Virus record (IMG/VR): IMGVR_UViG_3300030943_000164
Coordinates: 1-24,745 of that record
Origin: a virus
Strand: one strand, 5' to 3'
DNA length: 24,745 bases
Part shown: positions 7,039-16,036 of the stretch, in pieces
How the letters are laid out: each line of letters begins with the position of its first letter
How positions within the stretch are numbered: position 1 is the first letter of the stretch
Translations under genes and position numbers: made by a program
Notes under the pieces: generated by a model
The model's database searches: none
The model's input: the letters and a program-made list of their open reading frames with translations, nothing else
What the model was told of the DNA's origin: nothing

Positions 7039-7959
7039 TTATGTAAAAGCTAACTTGTTGCGGATTCCTGCATCGTAGACCATACGAGCATTGTCCATTA
7101 TTTGATAACGTTGGTCAACTGGTCCAATCCATACTTGTTGCCAGTTCATAGTACCTGCTTGTTGTGCTGGTGCTGCTCCTGTAACCATGTTTGGTGTTGG
7201 AACTCCTGCTCCTGAAGATAAACCTGCAAGAGCAACTCCTGTAGCAACTGTACCAACCGTTACAGAATCAAGAGTTATTTTTTGTCTATTGTTTATATCA
7301 ACTACTGCGTTAGATTCAAGTAATTTAACTATTCTACGAAGTTGAAGTAATGATTCATTTTGTATTTCTGCATTTGTATTAATACTTTCTTCTGTTGCTG
7401 GATTTATTTCATCTCCATGAACATTTTGTAAGTTAACACTCTTAACAAAACCACCTCCACGTATAATACTTTGTGCTTCCTTTTCTGTAACAATCTTACC
7501 ATTTTCATCTACTTGAACAACATAAATTGGGTCATCTTTTGTTCCACGTGATAAAACTTTAGTAAAACCATCCTTAATTAAAGTAAAAATGTTTGTTAAG
7601 GGTTTTATTACTACATCAAAAGATATTTTTGGAAACTTAAATTCTGGTATCTTTACTTCTGGGATTTTAATATCATCAACTGATGTCTTTATATTGTGTA
7701 ATGATTGAACTATGTTATCATTACTATTTTTTGTAGAATCTATTAACTCGTCAAACTTCATAGATGATTCTATTGTTTTTCTAGTTAATTCAGCTTCCTT
7801 AGAATTAGATTCTATTATAGGAGTTAAATCAGTTTCCTTTTGTTCTGGTATTTCTACTGTAGGACTAGGAATTGATTTGATGGCTTCAACTACACTATTA
7901 TAACCATCTTTATGCATTTGAAACTTTTGTCTCTCCATTTTTAAATCTTTATTTTCCAT
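7039..7959 (-). CDS. Putative virion structural protein (306 aa)
   Basis: The start at 7959 (MENKDLKM) is chosen because the promoter at 7967-7995 lies inside the longer open frame to 7995. The N-terminal two thirds is helical or coiled-coil with a repeated VEIPE/IKIPEVKIPEFKFPKI proline-spaced pattern (about 93-115). The C-terminus has EINPATEESIN, LLQLRRIVKLLE, a small Ala/Gly/Thr-rich stretch and a closing QRYQIMDNARMVYDAGIRN. From memory, this C-terminal combination recurs in phage structural proteins of unknown location. It is coupled to the next gene by TAATATG. A role linking internal proteins to the large beta protein is a guess. Confidence 0.72.
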   Translation of the reverse strand: MENKDLKMERQKFQMHKDGYNSVVEAIKSIPSPTVEIPEQKETDLTPIIESNSKEAELTRKTIESSMKFDELIDSTKNSNDNIVQSLHNIKTSVDDIKIPEVKIPEFKFPKISFDVVIKPLTNIFTLIKDGFTKVLSRGTKDDPIYVVQVDENGKIVTEKEAQSIIRGGGFVKSVNLQNVHGDEINPATEESINTNAEIQNESLLQLRRIVKLLESNAVVDINNRQKITLDSVTVGTVATGVALAGLSSGAGVPTPNMVTGAAPAQQAGTMNWQQVWIGPVDQRYQIMDNARMVYDAGIRNKLAFT

Positions 7960-7966
7960 AATATGT

Positions 7967-7995
7967 ATTATATCACAAATTTGACAATATGTCAA
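7967..7995 (-). promoter_or_regulatory. Perfect extended -10 promoter inside the structural block
   Basis: On the minus strand: TTGACA (7995-7990), a 17-base spacer ending in TGA, and TATAAT (7972-7967). Predicted +1 is 7960 and the ATG begins at 7959, so the transcript is essentially leaderless. The -35 starts three bases after the stop of the upstream gene. It overlaps a perfect inverted repeat TTGACA-n3-TGTCAA (7981-7995), a possible operator. Confidence 0.92.
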
Positions 7996-7998
7996 GTA

Positions 7999-9735
7999 TT
8001 ATCTTCCTGTTATTAAATCTAATGGTGTTTTATAAGTACCTTCTGTTTTAGAAGTTGGTTGAGTAACTGAACCTCCTAGAAATTCTATAAATGATGATAG
8101 AGCAATAACTCCAGCTTCAAAGTCTTTTTGGTAGTCCTTTATTGGGTTATCTAATGTAATAGGAGCAAATAGACTTTCAGCTACAGAAGCAACTGTTGGT
8201 TTATTTCCAGAATAATCTCTTTGTTCTAGTATATCACGACCTACGCCTGGGACAGGAGCAAGTTTACCTTTCATGAAATCAATAATAACATTCCAAGCGG
8301 TATCTTTATATCCAGGATTTTCTATTTTATCTTTAACTCTTACAATAACAGAAAAGTAAGAACCAAGTGAACCTGTAAGGTCTACCCATTTTGTTGTTCC
8401 TGGGATTCTAGCTTTTCCAAATGTTGATTCTTTTGGATTCCATCCTACGTCAGTAAATGTTCCTATTGCTGTCATTACACCTCCAATAAGAGCAAGATGT
8501 CTAGCTGCTTGTGTTCTAGCAATTTTACCTGCTTCACCAGTCATAGTAAAAGCATGTCTAAATGTATTTATATTAGCTGTTTGGTATCTAGCAGAGAAGA
8601 GTATTTTGTTTAAGAATCCAGCAGAAGCTTCCATTGAACCAAGTCCACCTCTACCTGTTGTAGAGTTAGCAACCTTAGCAAATTGTTTCATCATATCTGC
8701 ATCAGGCATTGCACCTTGATTTGCTTCTTTAAATATATTTACATATTTTTCAAATAAGTCCATACGTGAACCTTGTGAGAACATTGTGAATGCTTCATCA
8801 GATGCTTTAAATAGATTTCCTAGTCCAGGAACCTTATCAACAATATTTGTTGGGAAGAAGTCTTCAACTACACCAATAGCTAGTTTTGCTTTAACAGCAG
8901 CTTGGTATAAATCTCTTGTAACTAAATCAGCCTTAAATGCTGTAGACATTTCTTCCATAGCATCTTTGGATAATACATTACCCCACATTTTCCAAGTATT
9001 ACCAGCTTGTTTAGCAAATGTCTTTGGGTCAGCAGATAATACCTTTAATCCTTGTCTAAATAGTACGGAGTTATCGAGAGATGCTTTAATTGATTTAAGA
9101 GCTGGTGAAAGAACAACATTACCAATTTCATTGATTACTTGTCCTACCATTCCAAACCATTCTTTATCTTTAGCTTTACCAGCAATTCTTTGTCCAGCAA
9201 GTTTAAGTTCACCTCCTATTGATTGAGATACTTGTTTTAAGTCTCCTACAAGATTAGAAAGTTCTACAACTTTTTTACCCCAAGCGAGTTTAGCTTCGGA
9301 GCCGTCTACTGTACCTTCGGCATCTTTCTTAAATACGTCAATTTCATTACGAATATCAAACATCTTTTTAACTTTATCATCTGGAATTTCTAAGTCATAT
9401 TTTCTATCAAGTGTATCCTTAACTAGGGCTAGAAGTTCTTCATCTTTAATTATTCCATTCTTTTCGGCAACTCTAGCTTGAAAGTTTTCTTTCATCTTTA
9501 ATTTCTTTTCAATAGAAACTCCATCAATATCATTTATGAATTTTTCAAAAGCACGTTCTTGGTTTTTAAGTAAAAGAGTTCTTTCATAAAGTACACTTAT
9601 ATTCTTACCAGCATCATCACCAAGAACTTCCGATAACGCTTGAGTACGTTCTTCAGAGGTCATCTTTGTTATATTAAGTTTTTTAACTTGTTCTACTAAT
9701 TCTGGAGGTATACAAGTTGATGTTATTCTTACCAT
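7999..9735 (-). CDS. Large internal/ejection-type protein resembling polyvalent-protein domains
   Basis: 578 mostly helical residues. The first 180 are charged and coiled-coil-like. A middle region has SDEAFTMFSQGSRMDLFEKY (312-331) and TTGRGGLGSMEASAGFLNKILFSARYQ (about 359-385), which from memory resemble segments of phage large polyvalent proteins. A hydrophobic, possibly membrane-spanning segment lies at about 410-430. Large helical proteins with a membrane segment next to tail genes are typical of podovirus internal proteins that enter the host with the DNA. It starts one base after the previous stop (TAAAATG). The assignment is inferred. Confidence 0.72.
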   Translation of the reverse strand: MVRITSTCIPPELVEQVKKLNITKMTSEERTQALSEVLGDDAGKNISVLYERTLLLKNQERAFEKFINDIDGVSIEKKLKMKENFQARVAEKNGIIKDEELLALVKDTLDRKYDLEIPDDKVKKMFDIRNEIDVFKKDAEGTVDGSEAKLAWGKKVVELSNLVGDLKQVSQSIGGELKLAGQRIAGKAKDKEWFGMVGQVINEIGNVVLSPALKSIKASLDNSVLFRQGLKVLSADPKTFAKQAGNTWKMWGNVLSKDAMEEMSTAFKADLVTRDLYQAAVKAKLAIGVVEDFFPTNIVDKVPGLGNLFKASDEAFTMFSQGSRMDLFEKYVNIFKEANQGAMPDADMMKQFAKVANSTTGRGGLGSMEASAGFLNKILFSARYQTANINTFRHAFTMTGEAGKIARTQAARHLALIGGVMTAIGTFTDVGWNPKESTFGKARIPGTTKWVDLTGSLGSYFSVIVRVKDKIENPGYKDTAWNVIIDFMKGKLAPVPGVGRDILEQRDYSGNKPTVASVAESLFAPITLDNPIKDYQKDFEAGVIALSSFIEFLGGSVTQPTSKTEGTYKTPLDLITGR

Positions 9736-9736
9736 T

Positions 9737-11743
9737 TTATTTACAAATTAACTTATTACTAATTATATCTTCGACTTCTTGTACTGTAGGAATTTGTTTT
9801 TTCATTTCTTCAATTCTATTTGATATTTTATCGAACCAAGACTTAGCTTCAGCTTCATATCTATTATCTGAAATACCAATAGCTTTTGCTCTAACTTTTT
9901 TAATTTCAATTAAATCATCAACAAGACTTTCTCCTTGTGCCAATTTGTTTGCAACTAATTCTTGTCCAGACTTTGAACGAACTGGAGAGTTAGCTAACAT
10001 TTGTGATAGGTTAATATCATTTGTTTCTTTTGCTATATTCTTTAAAGTAGAATAGTAAGCTGTTTTAGGTATTGTATTTTGTATTGTCTTTTCTCCACCT
10101 AGACCAACATTTTTAAGTTCGTCTATCGGTAGAGAACGTAAATCCTGGGACCATTGTTTAAATGTTCCTTCATCAAATCCTTCAATATTATTTGCCATTT
10201 CTTCTACATCTTTTGCAAGTGTTGTAGGAGGAACTTCTACTTTTGGTATAGATGATTGTACTTGTTCTACTGGATTAACTTTAGATGTTTTTATAGGTTT
10301 ATCTTCACTTAAAAGTGCTTTTATTTTCTTTGAAGGTTTACCTGTGTATTCAGAAGTAACGTCTACAAATTTAGGAGTTATTCCTTGTTCTGTAGCCGCT
10401 TGAAGTGTATGTCTTCCATCTTCGATAACAACTTTTCCATCAACTTCACGAAGTCTAACTTCTCTATTTGCAATTTCACCTGGATTTTCTTTTAAGTAAT
10501 TAACTGTACCTTCCTTAATACCAGTTGTTGATTTAGACAATGCATTTTCAGCAATCTTATCTACTTTTGCAACTATAGGAGAAACAGGTTTTGGTATTTC
10601 TGGTGCTATTCTTGAAACTCTATCTTCAGCAATTCCCATTGAGAATTTTTGTCCTGTAGGAAGTTCAGAATAGGCAATCTTATTACCAGCTTCTTTACCT
10701 ACTGTCATTTCACCTGTTGATGGTTGTATCCATTTTCCATCAGAAGAAACGAATCCTTTATTTGTTAGAACACTTTCTTGTCCATATTTAGTACCTAATG
10801 CCATAGCATCTTTTTCTGGTAGATTTTTAACGAAATAAGATACACCTTGTTCTGTACCATCATATTTAGATGAAGGTAATTCTACAACATTTTTCTTTCC
10901 ATATTTAGTAACAAGTTCATTGTATAATTCTTTATTTGCTTTAACATTATCAGGATGCATAAATGCTTGTGGAAATTCTTTTGATGTAACAGCTTCACGT
11001 GTACCAGTAACAATACCCCAAGATTTATCCTTGAGTAAGTTATTAATATTCTTATCTTTAAGTATTTCAGGAAGTCTACGCCCAAATAATTTATTTAAAC
11101 CAAATCCTGCAACTGGTGTAATAGCTGTTGAAAGTGCTGTATCTATAAATGTTTGTTTAAGAGATATTGGTATTCCATTATCTGCCCAATTTTGTGATTG
11201 AGTTCCTAGTGAGTAAGCAAGTCCTTGAGTAGCACCTTCTTTAACTAAATTAAGACCTTCTGTTTTAATAAAGTTCTTTAATGGTTGTGCAAATACATTT
11301 TTAACTACTCCTTTAGCAGCTCCTCCAGCTCCTAAATAAGAAGCAATTTCTGCTCCTGTCCCTGCAGATTTAGCAATAACTTTTAGGTTATTCTTTTCCC
11401 AGGGTGCCTTAGTTAAATCTACTTTTCCAAGACCTTCTACTTTACCTAAATAGTTATTAGATAATGGTGATTCAGTTGCACCTCCACCAAGTTCTTGTCC
11501 AACTTTAAATATGTTTGTTGCAATATTAGCAAATGGTTTTATAGCACCACGAATAATACTACCTGCAACAGTAGGTTCTGCTCTATCATCTCTAACGGAT
11601 ACAGGCAAACCTTTACTTATTAAATCTTGCTTTTGTATATTTACTTTTTCTGGAAGTGTTTGTTCTAGTGAACCTGTTTGCCATGAAAACTTTTTAGAAG
11701 ATGAGTTTGTTTCATTTGTTTTATTTTGCCATGAAAAAGACAT
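9737..11743 (-). CDS. Multidomain internal protein with DUF3293-like and ParB-like segments
   Basis: 668 residues from the ATG at 11743, chosen because the upstream gene's stop (11748-11750) reads TAATAAAATG into it; an ATG at 11761 would overlap that gene. Residues about 60-225 are Ala/Gly-rich helical with hydrophobic stretches. About 241-341 (WGIVTGTRE ... SYFVKN ... LGTKYGQESVL) resembles the DUF3293 pattern. About 420-465 has DGKVVIEDGRHTLQAATEQG, like the nucleotide-binding core of ParB/Srx-type domains. The rest is helical. Such mosaics occur in large polyvalent phage proteins thought to be packaged and delivered into the host. It forms a pair with the following gene. Confidence 0.72.
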   Translation of the reverse strand: MSFSWQNKTNETNSSSKKFSWQTGSLEQTLPEKVNIQKQDLISKGLPVSVRDDRAEPTVAGSIIRGAIKPFANIATNIFKVGQELGGGATESPLSNNYLGKVEGLGKVDLTKAPWEKNNLKVIAKSAGTGAEIASYLGAGGAAKGVVKNVFAQPLKNFIKTEGLNLVKEGATQGLAYSLGTQSQNWADNGIPISLKQTFIDTALSTAITPVAGFGLNKLFGRRLPEILKDKNINNLLKDKSWGIVTGTREAVTSKEFPQAFMHPDNVKANKELYNELVTKYGKKNVVELPSSKYDGTEQGVSYFVKNLPEKDAMALGTKYGQESVLTNKGFVSSDGKWIQPSTGEMTVGKEAGNKIAYSELPTGQKFSMGIAEDRVSRIAPEIPKPVSPIVAKVDKIAENALSKSTTGIKEGTVNYLKENPGEIANREVRLREVDGKVVIEDGRHTLQAATEQGITPKFVDVTSEYTGKPSKKIKALLSEDKPIKTSKVNPVEQVQSSIPKVEVPPTTLAKDVEEMANNIEGFDEGTFKQWSQDLRSLPIDELKNVGLGGEKTIQNTIPKTAYYSTLKNIAKETNDINLSQMLANSPVRSKSGQELVANKLAQGESLVDDLIEIKKVRAKAIGISDNRYEAEAKSWFDKISNRIEEMKKQIPTVQEVEDIISNKLICK

Positions 11744-11747
11744 TTTA

Positions 11748-14057
11748 TTATTTTGGTACACTTATGTAAGGTCTAAGTGTGTTATAAATATTATTAGGCA
11801 TACCACTATTCTTAGCAATTTGTTCTAGTGAGAAACCTTTTTGTAATTGATTCATTATTTCTTGAATATCTGAATCTTGCATTCCTGTAGCATCTTCAAT
11901 CTTTTTAACTATCTTAGAATCTTTACCAATGTTAAATGTTTCACCTTTGTAAGCTGGTTTAGGTTCTGGAAGTTTAGTTCCAAAAGATTTAATGTTATCT
12001 GCGTTCTTTTGAGTAGCTGCAACTTTACCTTGTGAGTTAATCATTGTCTTAGCAATATCAAATGGAACGTTCTTGTCAACCATAAGGTCGAGTAACATTG
12101 CATTGTAATCACCAGTAATCTTTTCTTGTTTTGCTTTAGCCTTTTCGTTTTCTGTCTTAATAGAATCTTGGAATTTAGAAACGTAATCTAGTCCCTTCAT
12201 CTTTGTATCAAATCTTAGTTTCATAACATCTAGAGCTACTTCTCTTTCACTCTTAGATAGGTCAGAATTAATATCAATTATCTTTGAATCCATTTCTGAA
12301 TCAAGATTATTTAATTTTTCTGCCATATCAATTTCATTTTCACGGATTGTAAAGTCATAACTATTTTTTGTAGTTAATCTTAGTTGTTGATATTTTTGTT
12401 CTAGAGTTTCAAGACCTGTTTGAGTTGCTCCGTCTGTTCTTAATGCACCAATCTTAGCAAGAAATTCTGTAAGATTTGTTTTAGCTTTAATACGATTAAT
12501 TTCAATTTCAGCATCATCTGATTGTTGTTGAGCTTTAAGTTTATCAATAGCAAGAGTTGCTCTATCACGAACTGTAGTTTCTTCTTTAAGTTCTTTTTCT
12601 GTAATAACATCAATCTTTACTTTAGATTCAACTTTATCTTTTTCAGATTTCGTAAGAATTGTTTTTTCGTATTCAGTTGCAGAATTAGCTACTGATAACA
12701 TTTGAGCTTCTTTCACTGCTTTTTCAGCCGCAAGAGATGTAGGTGCTTGTCCAAGTTTTGTTAGATATTCTGGAGTTGTTTGTGCTGGTACAACACCATT
12801 TGTAACTGGCTTAACCTTTGAAATAATATCTTCTGCTTTTACTCCTTGAGGAAGAGATTTAATTCCTTCTGGAGTTTTATAAAAGGCTACAGCTTGTTCA
12901 GGTGTAGTAAATTGTGAAGCTACATTTGTAGCATAATTAACTGTCTTTGTATTTTGAAATTCTCCCTTTGAACCAGCAGACATCCAAGCTGTGCTTCCTC
13001 CATTTAAGTCATTCTTTAATCCTGTATTAAGATTATTAATATTATTTAGGATTACTGCGTTTGATGCAGATGATGGAGATGCTTCAGACATTAAAGCCGC
13101 ATTAGGGTCTAATATTGGATTATCTGTTCCTGTTGTGTCAGTCTTTGTACCACCTGTATCAACTACAGGGTCAACTACTGGGTCTGGATTTGTATTTAAG
13201 TTGCCTTCACCTGTTATGTCTGGATTGATTCCATTAGTTTCAAGTAATTGTATTGTTTGTGAATTTGCTACGTAAGGTTCAACAGCAGAAGTTGTATTTG
13301 CTTTCATTCCGATTGCTTTCTTAACATCTTTAACGGCTTGTCCTGCAAAAGTACTTGGTGTCATTCCACCACTTAGAAGTAAATCAAGATTTGTTACAGG
13401 TTTTTCATTAACTTGTTTAGCCATGAATGTATCAAGGGAACCTGGAATAAGAGTAGCATCTAATGCACTTGCACCTAATGCTTTTTTATTAACAGTACCT
13501 AATGCATCTTTTACTGGTTTAGCAACAAAAGAATTAAATCCTGTTTTTAGATTATTAAAGAATCCACCAGCAAAAGGATTACCAAATAGAGGTGCCTTTG
13601 TTGATGAAGATGCATAACTTGTTCCTTGAGTTTGTTTTATTGGAATTGCTGGAGATGATTGTTTTGGTGTTGCTGTTGTACTCTTTGGTGTTGATGAACC
13701 AGAAGATGTTCCATATTTATCCATAGCCGCTTGAGTTTTTGGTCCCATGATTCCATCAACAACAAGATTAGCTCCTGCATTATTTAAAGCAATTTGTTGT
13801 GCTTTGATTTGTGCAGAACTAGAAGAAGAACCTCCACCTGATGATGAACCAGAAGAAGATGACTTTGAACTAGATGAACTAGAACTTGAAGAAGAACCTC
13901 CTGATGAAGATTTTCCTGGAATGTTTAAACTTTGTCCGACACTTATTTTATTGACATTAGCAATATTATTTGCACTAGCAATAGCACTTACGGTAGTTCC
14001 GTTAGCTTTAGCGATTGCACTTAATGTATCCCCTGATTTTACTTTGATAGTTGCCAT
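11748..14057 (-). CDS. LysM/PG-binding coiled-coil virion protein
   Basis: 769 residues in order: a LysM domain (3-47, IKVKSGDTLSAIAKANGTTV), a Ser/Gly linker (49-82), a peptidoglycan-binding domain (83-117, VDGIMGPKTQAAMDKYG), a low-complexity Pro/Thr/Asn region, a long helical coiled coil (about 475-650), and a C-terminal helical cap (SLEQIAKNSGMPNN). There is no catalytic hydrolase domain and no signal peptide. Two wall-binding domains on a long coil suggest a tail-tip or internal protein that docks the particle or its ejection channel on peptidoglycan. The ATG lies at +4 of the predicted transcript from the 14067 promoter. Confidence 0.82.
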   Translation of the reverse strand: MATIKVKSGDTLSAIAKANGTTVSAIASANNIANVNKISVGQSLNIPGKSSSGGSSSSSSSSSSKSSSSGSSSGGGSSSSSAQIKAQQIALNNAGANLVVDGIMGPKTQAAMDKYGTSSGSSTPKSTTATPKQSSPAIPIKQTQGTSYASSSTKAPLFGNPFAGGFFNNLKTGFNSFVAKPVKDALGTVNKKALGASALDATLIPGSLDTFMAKQVNEKPVTNLDLLLSGGMTPSTFAGQAVKDVKKAIGMKANTTSAVEPYVANSQTIQLLETNGINPDITGEGNLNTNPDPVVDPVVDTGGTKTDTTGTDNPILDPNAALMSEASPSSASNAVILNNINNLNTGLKNDLNGGSTAWMSAGSKGEFQNTKTVNYATNVASQFTTPEQAVAFYKTPEGIKSLPQGVKAEDIISKVKPVTNGVVPAQTTPEYLTKLGQAPTSLAAEKAVKEAQMLSVANSATEYEKTILTKSEKDKVESKVKIDVITEKELKEETTVRDRATLAIDKLKAQQQSDDAEIEINRIKAKTNLTEFLAKIGALRTDGATQTGLETLEQKYQQLRLTTKNSYDFTIRENEIDMAEKLNNLDSEMDSKIIDINSDLSKSEREVALDVMKLRFDTKMKGLDYVSKFQDSIKTENEKAKAKQEKITGDYNAMLLDLMVDKNVPFDIAKTMINSQGKVAATQKNADNIKSFGTKLPEPKPAYKGETFNIGKDSKIVKKIEDATGMQDSDIQEIMNQLQKGFSLEQIAKNSGMPNNIYNTLRPYISVPK
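13812..13913 (-). repeat. Low-complexity Ser/Gly linker-coding tract
   Basis: About 34 codons for serine and glycine form a direct-repeat-rich stretch between the LysM and peptidoglycan-binding domains. Such tracts vary in length between relatives and likely give a flexible tether. Confidence 0.75.
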
Positions 14058-14066
14058 ATTATTTGT

Positions 14067-14095
14067 ATTATAACATATTTAATGCTATTTGTCAA
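14067..14095 (-). promoter_or_regulatory. Perfect extended -10 promoter before the LysM gene
   Basis: On the minus strand: TTGACA (14095-14090), 17 bases ending in TGT, and TATAAT (14072-14067). Predicted +1 is 14060, three bases before the ATG at 14057, so the leader is nearly absent. The -35 begins two bases after the TAA of the adhesin gene. Confidence 0.93.
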
Positions 14096-14097
14096 TG

Positions 14098-16035
14098 TTA
14101 ATTGATTGATATTATTGAGCCAGGTGTGTAGGTCTTCTTGTCTTCCTTTTCTCCAGCTACCGCAAATTGAAGAACTGTAAAGGTTTCATCAACTGCATTA
14201 TTTGATAATTGTATTGTTAATGATTGGGCTTTTGATAGAAATGAAACACGTCTTTTAACCATCGGTCCTGAAGCAAGGGAACTAAATGCTATGTCTGCAC
14301 CGTAAACTGTTCCAATACTATTTGTTGCGTAAGCACGAACGTGGTAAGCTGTGTTTGCTATTAATCCCGCTACTAGAGTACTATATGCACCTATACCACC
14401 AGTAACAATAACTTTGTTATTTGTTATTGTTGGATTAAGTGATGTACCCCATACAAATCCCATTTCACCTGTTTCACCTCCATCGTCTGTTAGATTTCCT
14501 TTTCCTACGAATGATGATTGAGAGATACTATTTACTCCATCTGTTGTAACAGTAGGTGCAACAGCTATTGTTTTAAATCCTACTGTTGAACCATATTGTG
14601 TTCCATATTGGTTTGTTGCAAAAGCAACTACACGATAGTTTGTTGTACGTGTTAAACCTGTAATATTTTTAGTAAATGCTCCTGTAGAGAAATTACCACC
14701 ATCTGTTAAATTAATTGGTGCTACTGAAGATGATGATGCTGTAAATCCATCAAAGTAAACTGTACATGATGAAGATGATGTCATTCTACCACGTATATAC
14801 AATTTAGTCATATCAGAACTACATAACATTGTAACAGTTAAATATTGCCAAGTTGAATTTCCTGTATGTGGTGTTGAACTAAATTCTGCATAACTAGAAC
14901 CGTTATAATCAATTATATTAACGTGTCCTTTTCCTGCTTGTGAAGACCATACCCATGCACCTATTGTTATATATTTATCTCTATAAGCTGTGGTGTCTAA
15001 TGAATATTCAAAATAAGCTTCTGTACCTGATGTCCAAACAAGTTTACCTGATTGTGTTCCATATTTTGCTTGGTCGGTAGATGCTGTGATAGTACCAAGA
15101 CCTGTAGTCCATTGTAATGTTGCATTTGAAAATGATGGATTTGGAATTGGAACAAAGGTTATATCTCCACTAGATGCAGGAATATAAGCAACACCCATTT
15201 CGTAAGCATTTTCACTTCCTATGTCTGTTATGTTTCCATTTCCAACTGCTGTAGTTGCTGCGATTGAAGTAACGTCTTGTGTTGTAACGATAGGGGGTAG
15301 AACGACTGTAAGTGTTCCACTTGTTGTCATTTCAAGAATTGTGTTTGCTCCTGAAATTATTCTATTATAAGTTCCTGAATAAGTACAGTAACCAAAGTTA
15401 GCTGTAACATAAGAAATAACAACAGCTCCATTATAACCAACTGTTGCAGTTCCTCCTGACGAACCTCCTGCACCTGTACCAGACCATCCATTTGCTGATA
15501 CTCCATAGTTCGAGTTATATCCTCCTCCTGCAATCCATAATACACCTGAAATATTTTGTCCAAGTGTTGAATCTTCCATTGGGTTAACAATACCAATACC
15601 TCCATTACGTGAATCTGAAGCAGGTACTCCACCTGCACCTCCTCCACCTCCTCCATCTGTACCAGAAAAAGAACCGTGAGTTGTACGTCTACCTGCACCT
15701 CCATCATAACCTTGTCCTACAGTTCCATAACCTCCACGTACACCTGGATTTCCACCTTGTCCTCCACCTCCTGAACCTCCATCTATACCTGTTCCATCTC
15801 CATTTTGTCCTCCTCCACCTCCAATAGCTGTTAGAGAAGAAAATACAGAGTTTTGTCCTGAAGTAGAATATGTACCTCCATTACCAACTGTAACTGAATA
15901 TGTACCTGCTGTAATTGTAAATGATGCATTATAAATAACACCTCCTGCACCTCCTGATGGTCCAGTAAATCCGTGAGAGTTCGCTGTAGAACCTCCTCCT
16001 CCTCCCGCTATAACTAATGCTTTAAGTACTGCCAT
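14098..16035 (-). CDS. Glycine-rich adhesin / receptor-binding protein with CBM-like and FN3 modules
   Basis: 645 residues. The first 209 form a glycine-rich domain with AGGGGGS, YSVTVGNGGT and repeated GGGGG runs, as in phage adhesins with polyglycine helices. A first FN3-like repeat starts near 248 and resumes near 437-490 (LTRTTNYRVVAFATNQYGTQYG). Between them (about 285-437) is a jelly-roll, carbohydrate-binding-like domain (NPSFSN ... YRDKYITIGAWVWSS ... YFDGFTASSSS). A second, uninterrupted FN3 repeat covers about 495-585. A short beta tail ends the protein. This layout indicates host-surface glycan recognition. The start is one base after the previous stop (TAATATG). Confidence 0.83.
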   Translation of the reverse strand: MAVLKALVIAGGGGGSTANSHGFTGPSGGAGGVIYNASFTITAGTYSVTVGNGGTYSTSGQNSVFSSLTAIGGGGGQNGDGTGIDGGSGGGGQGGNPGVRGGYGTVGQGYDGGAGRRTTHGSFSGTDGGGGGGAGGVPASDSRNGGIGIVNPMEDSTLGQNISGVLWIAGGGYNSNYGVSANGWSGTGAGGSSGGTATVGYNGAVVISYVTANFGYCTYSGTYNRIISGANTILEMTTSGTLTVVLPPIVTTQDVTSIAATTAVGNGNITDIGSENAYEMGVAYIPASSGDITFVPIPNPSFSNATLQWTTGLGTITASTDQAKYGTQSGKLVWTSGTEAYFEYSLDTTAYRDKYITIGAWVWSSQAGKGHVNIIDYNGSSYAEFSSTPHTGNSTWQYLTVTMLCSSDMTKLYIRGRMTSSSSCTVYFDGFTASSSSVAPINLTDGGNFSTGAFTKNITGLTRTTNYRVVAFATNQYGTQYGSTVGFKTIAVAPTVTTDGVNSISQSSFVGKGNLTDDGGETGEMGFVWGTSLNPTITNNKVIVTGGIGAYSTLVAGLIANTAYHVRAYATNSIGTVYGADIAFSSLASGPMVKRRVSFLSKAQSLTIQLSNNAVDETFTVLQFAVAGEKEDKKTYTPGSIISIN

Positions 16036-16036
16036 A

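Noticed and set aside
13951-13979. TTGACA on the plus strand inside the LysM gene
   Set aside because: No -10 hexamer lies at 17 bp spacing, and it is within coding sequence.
15357-15827. Open frames at 15357-15707 (minus) and 15609-15827 (plus) in the glycine-rich region
   Set aside because: Repetitive Gln/Val/Leu/His translations are frame shadows of GGN-rich adhesin codons.
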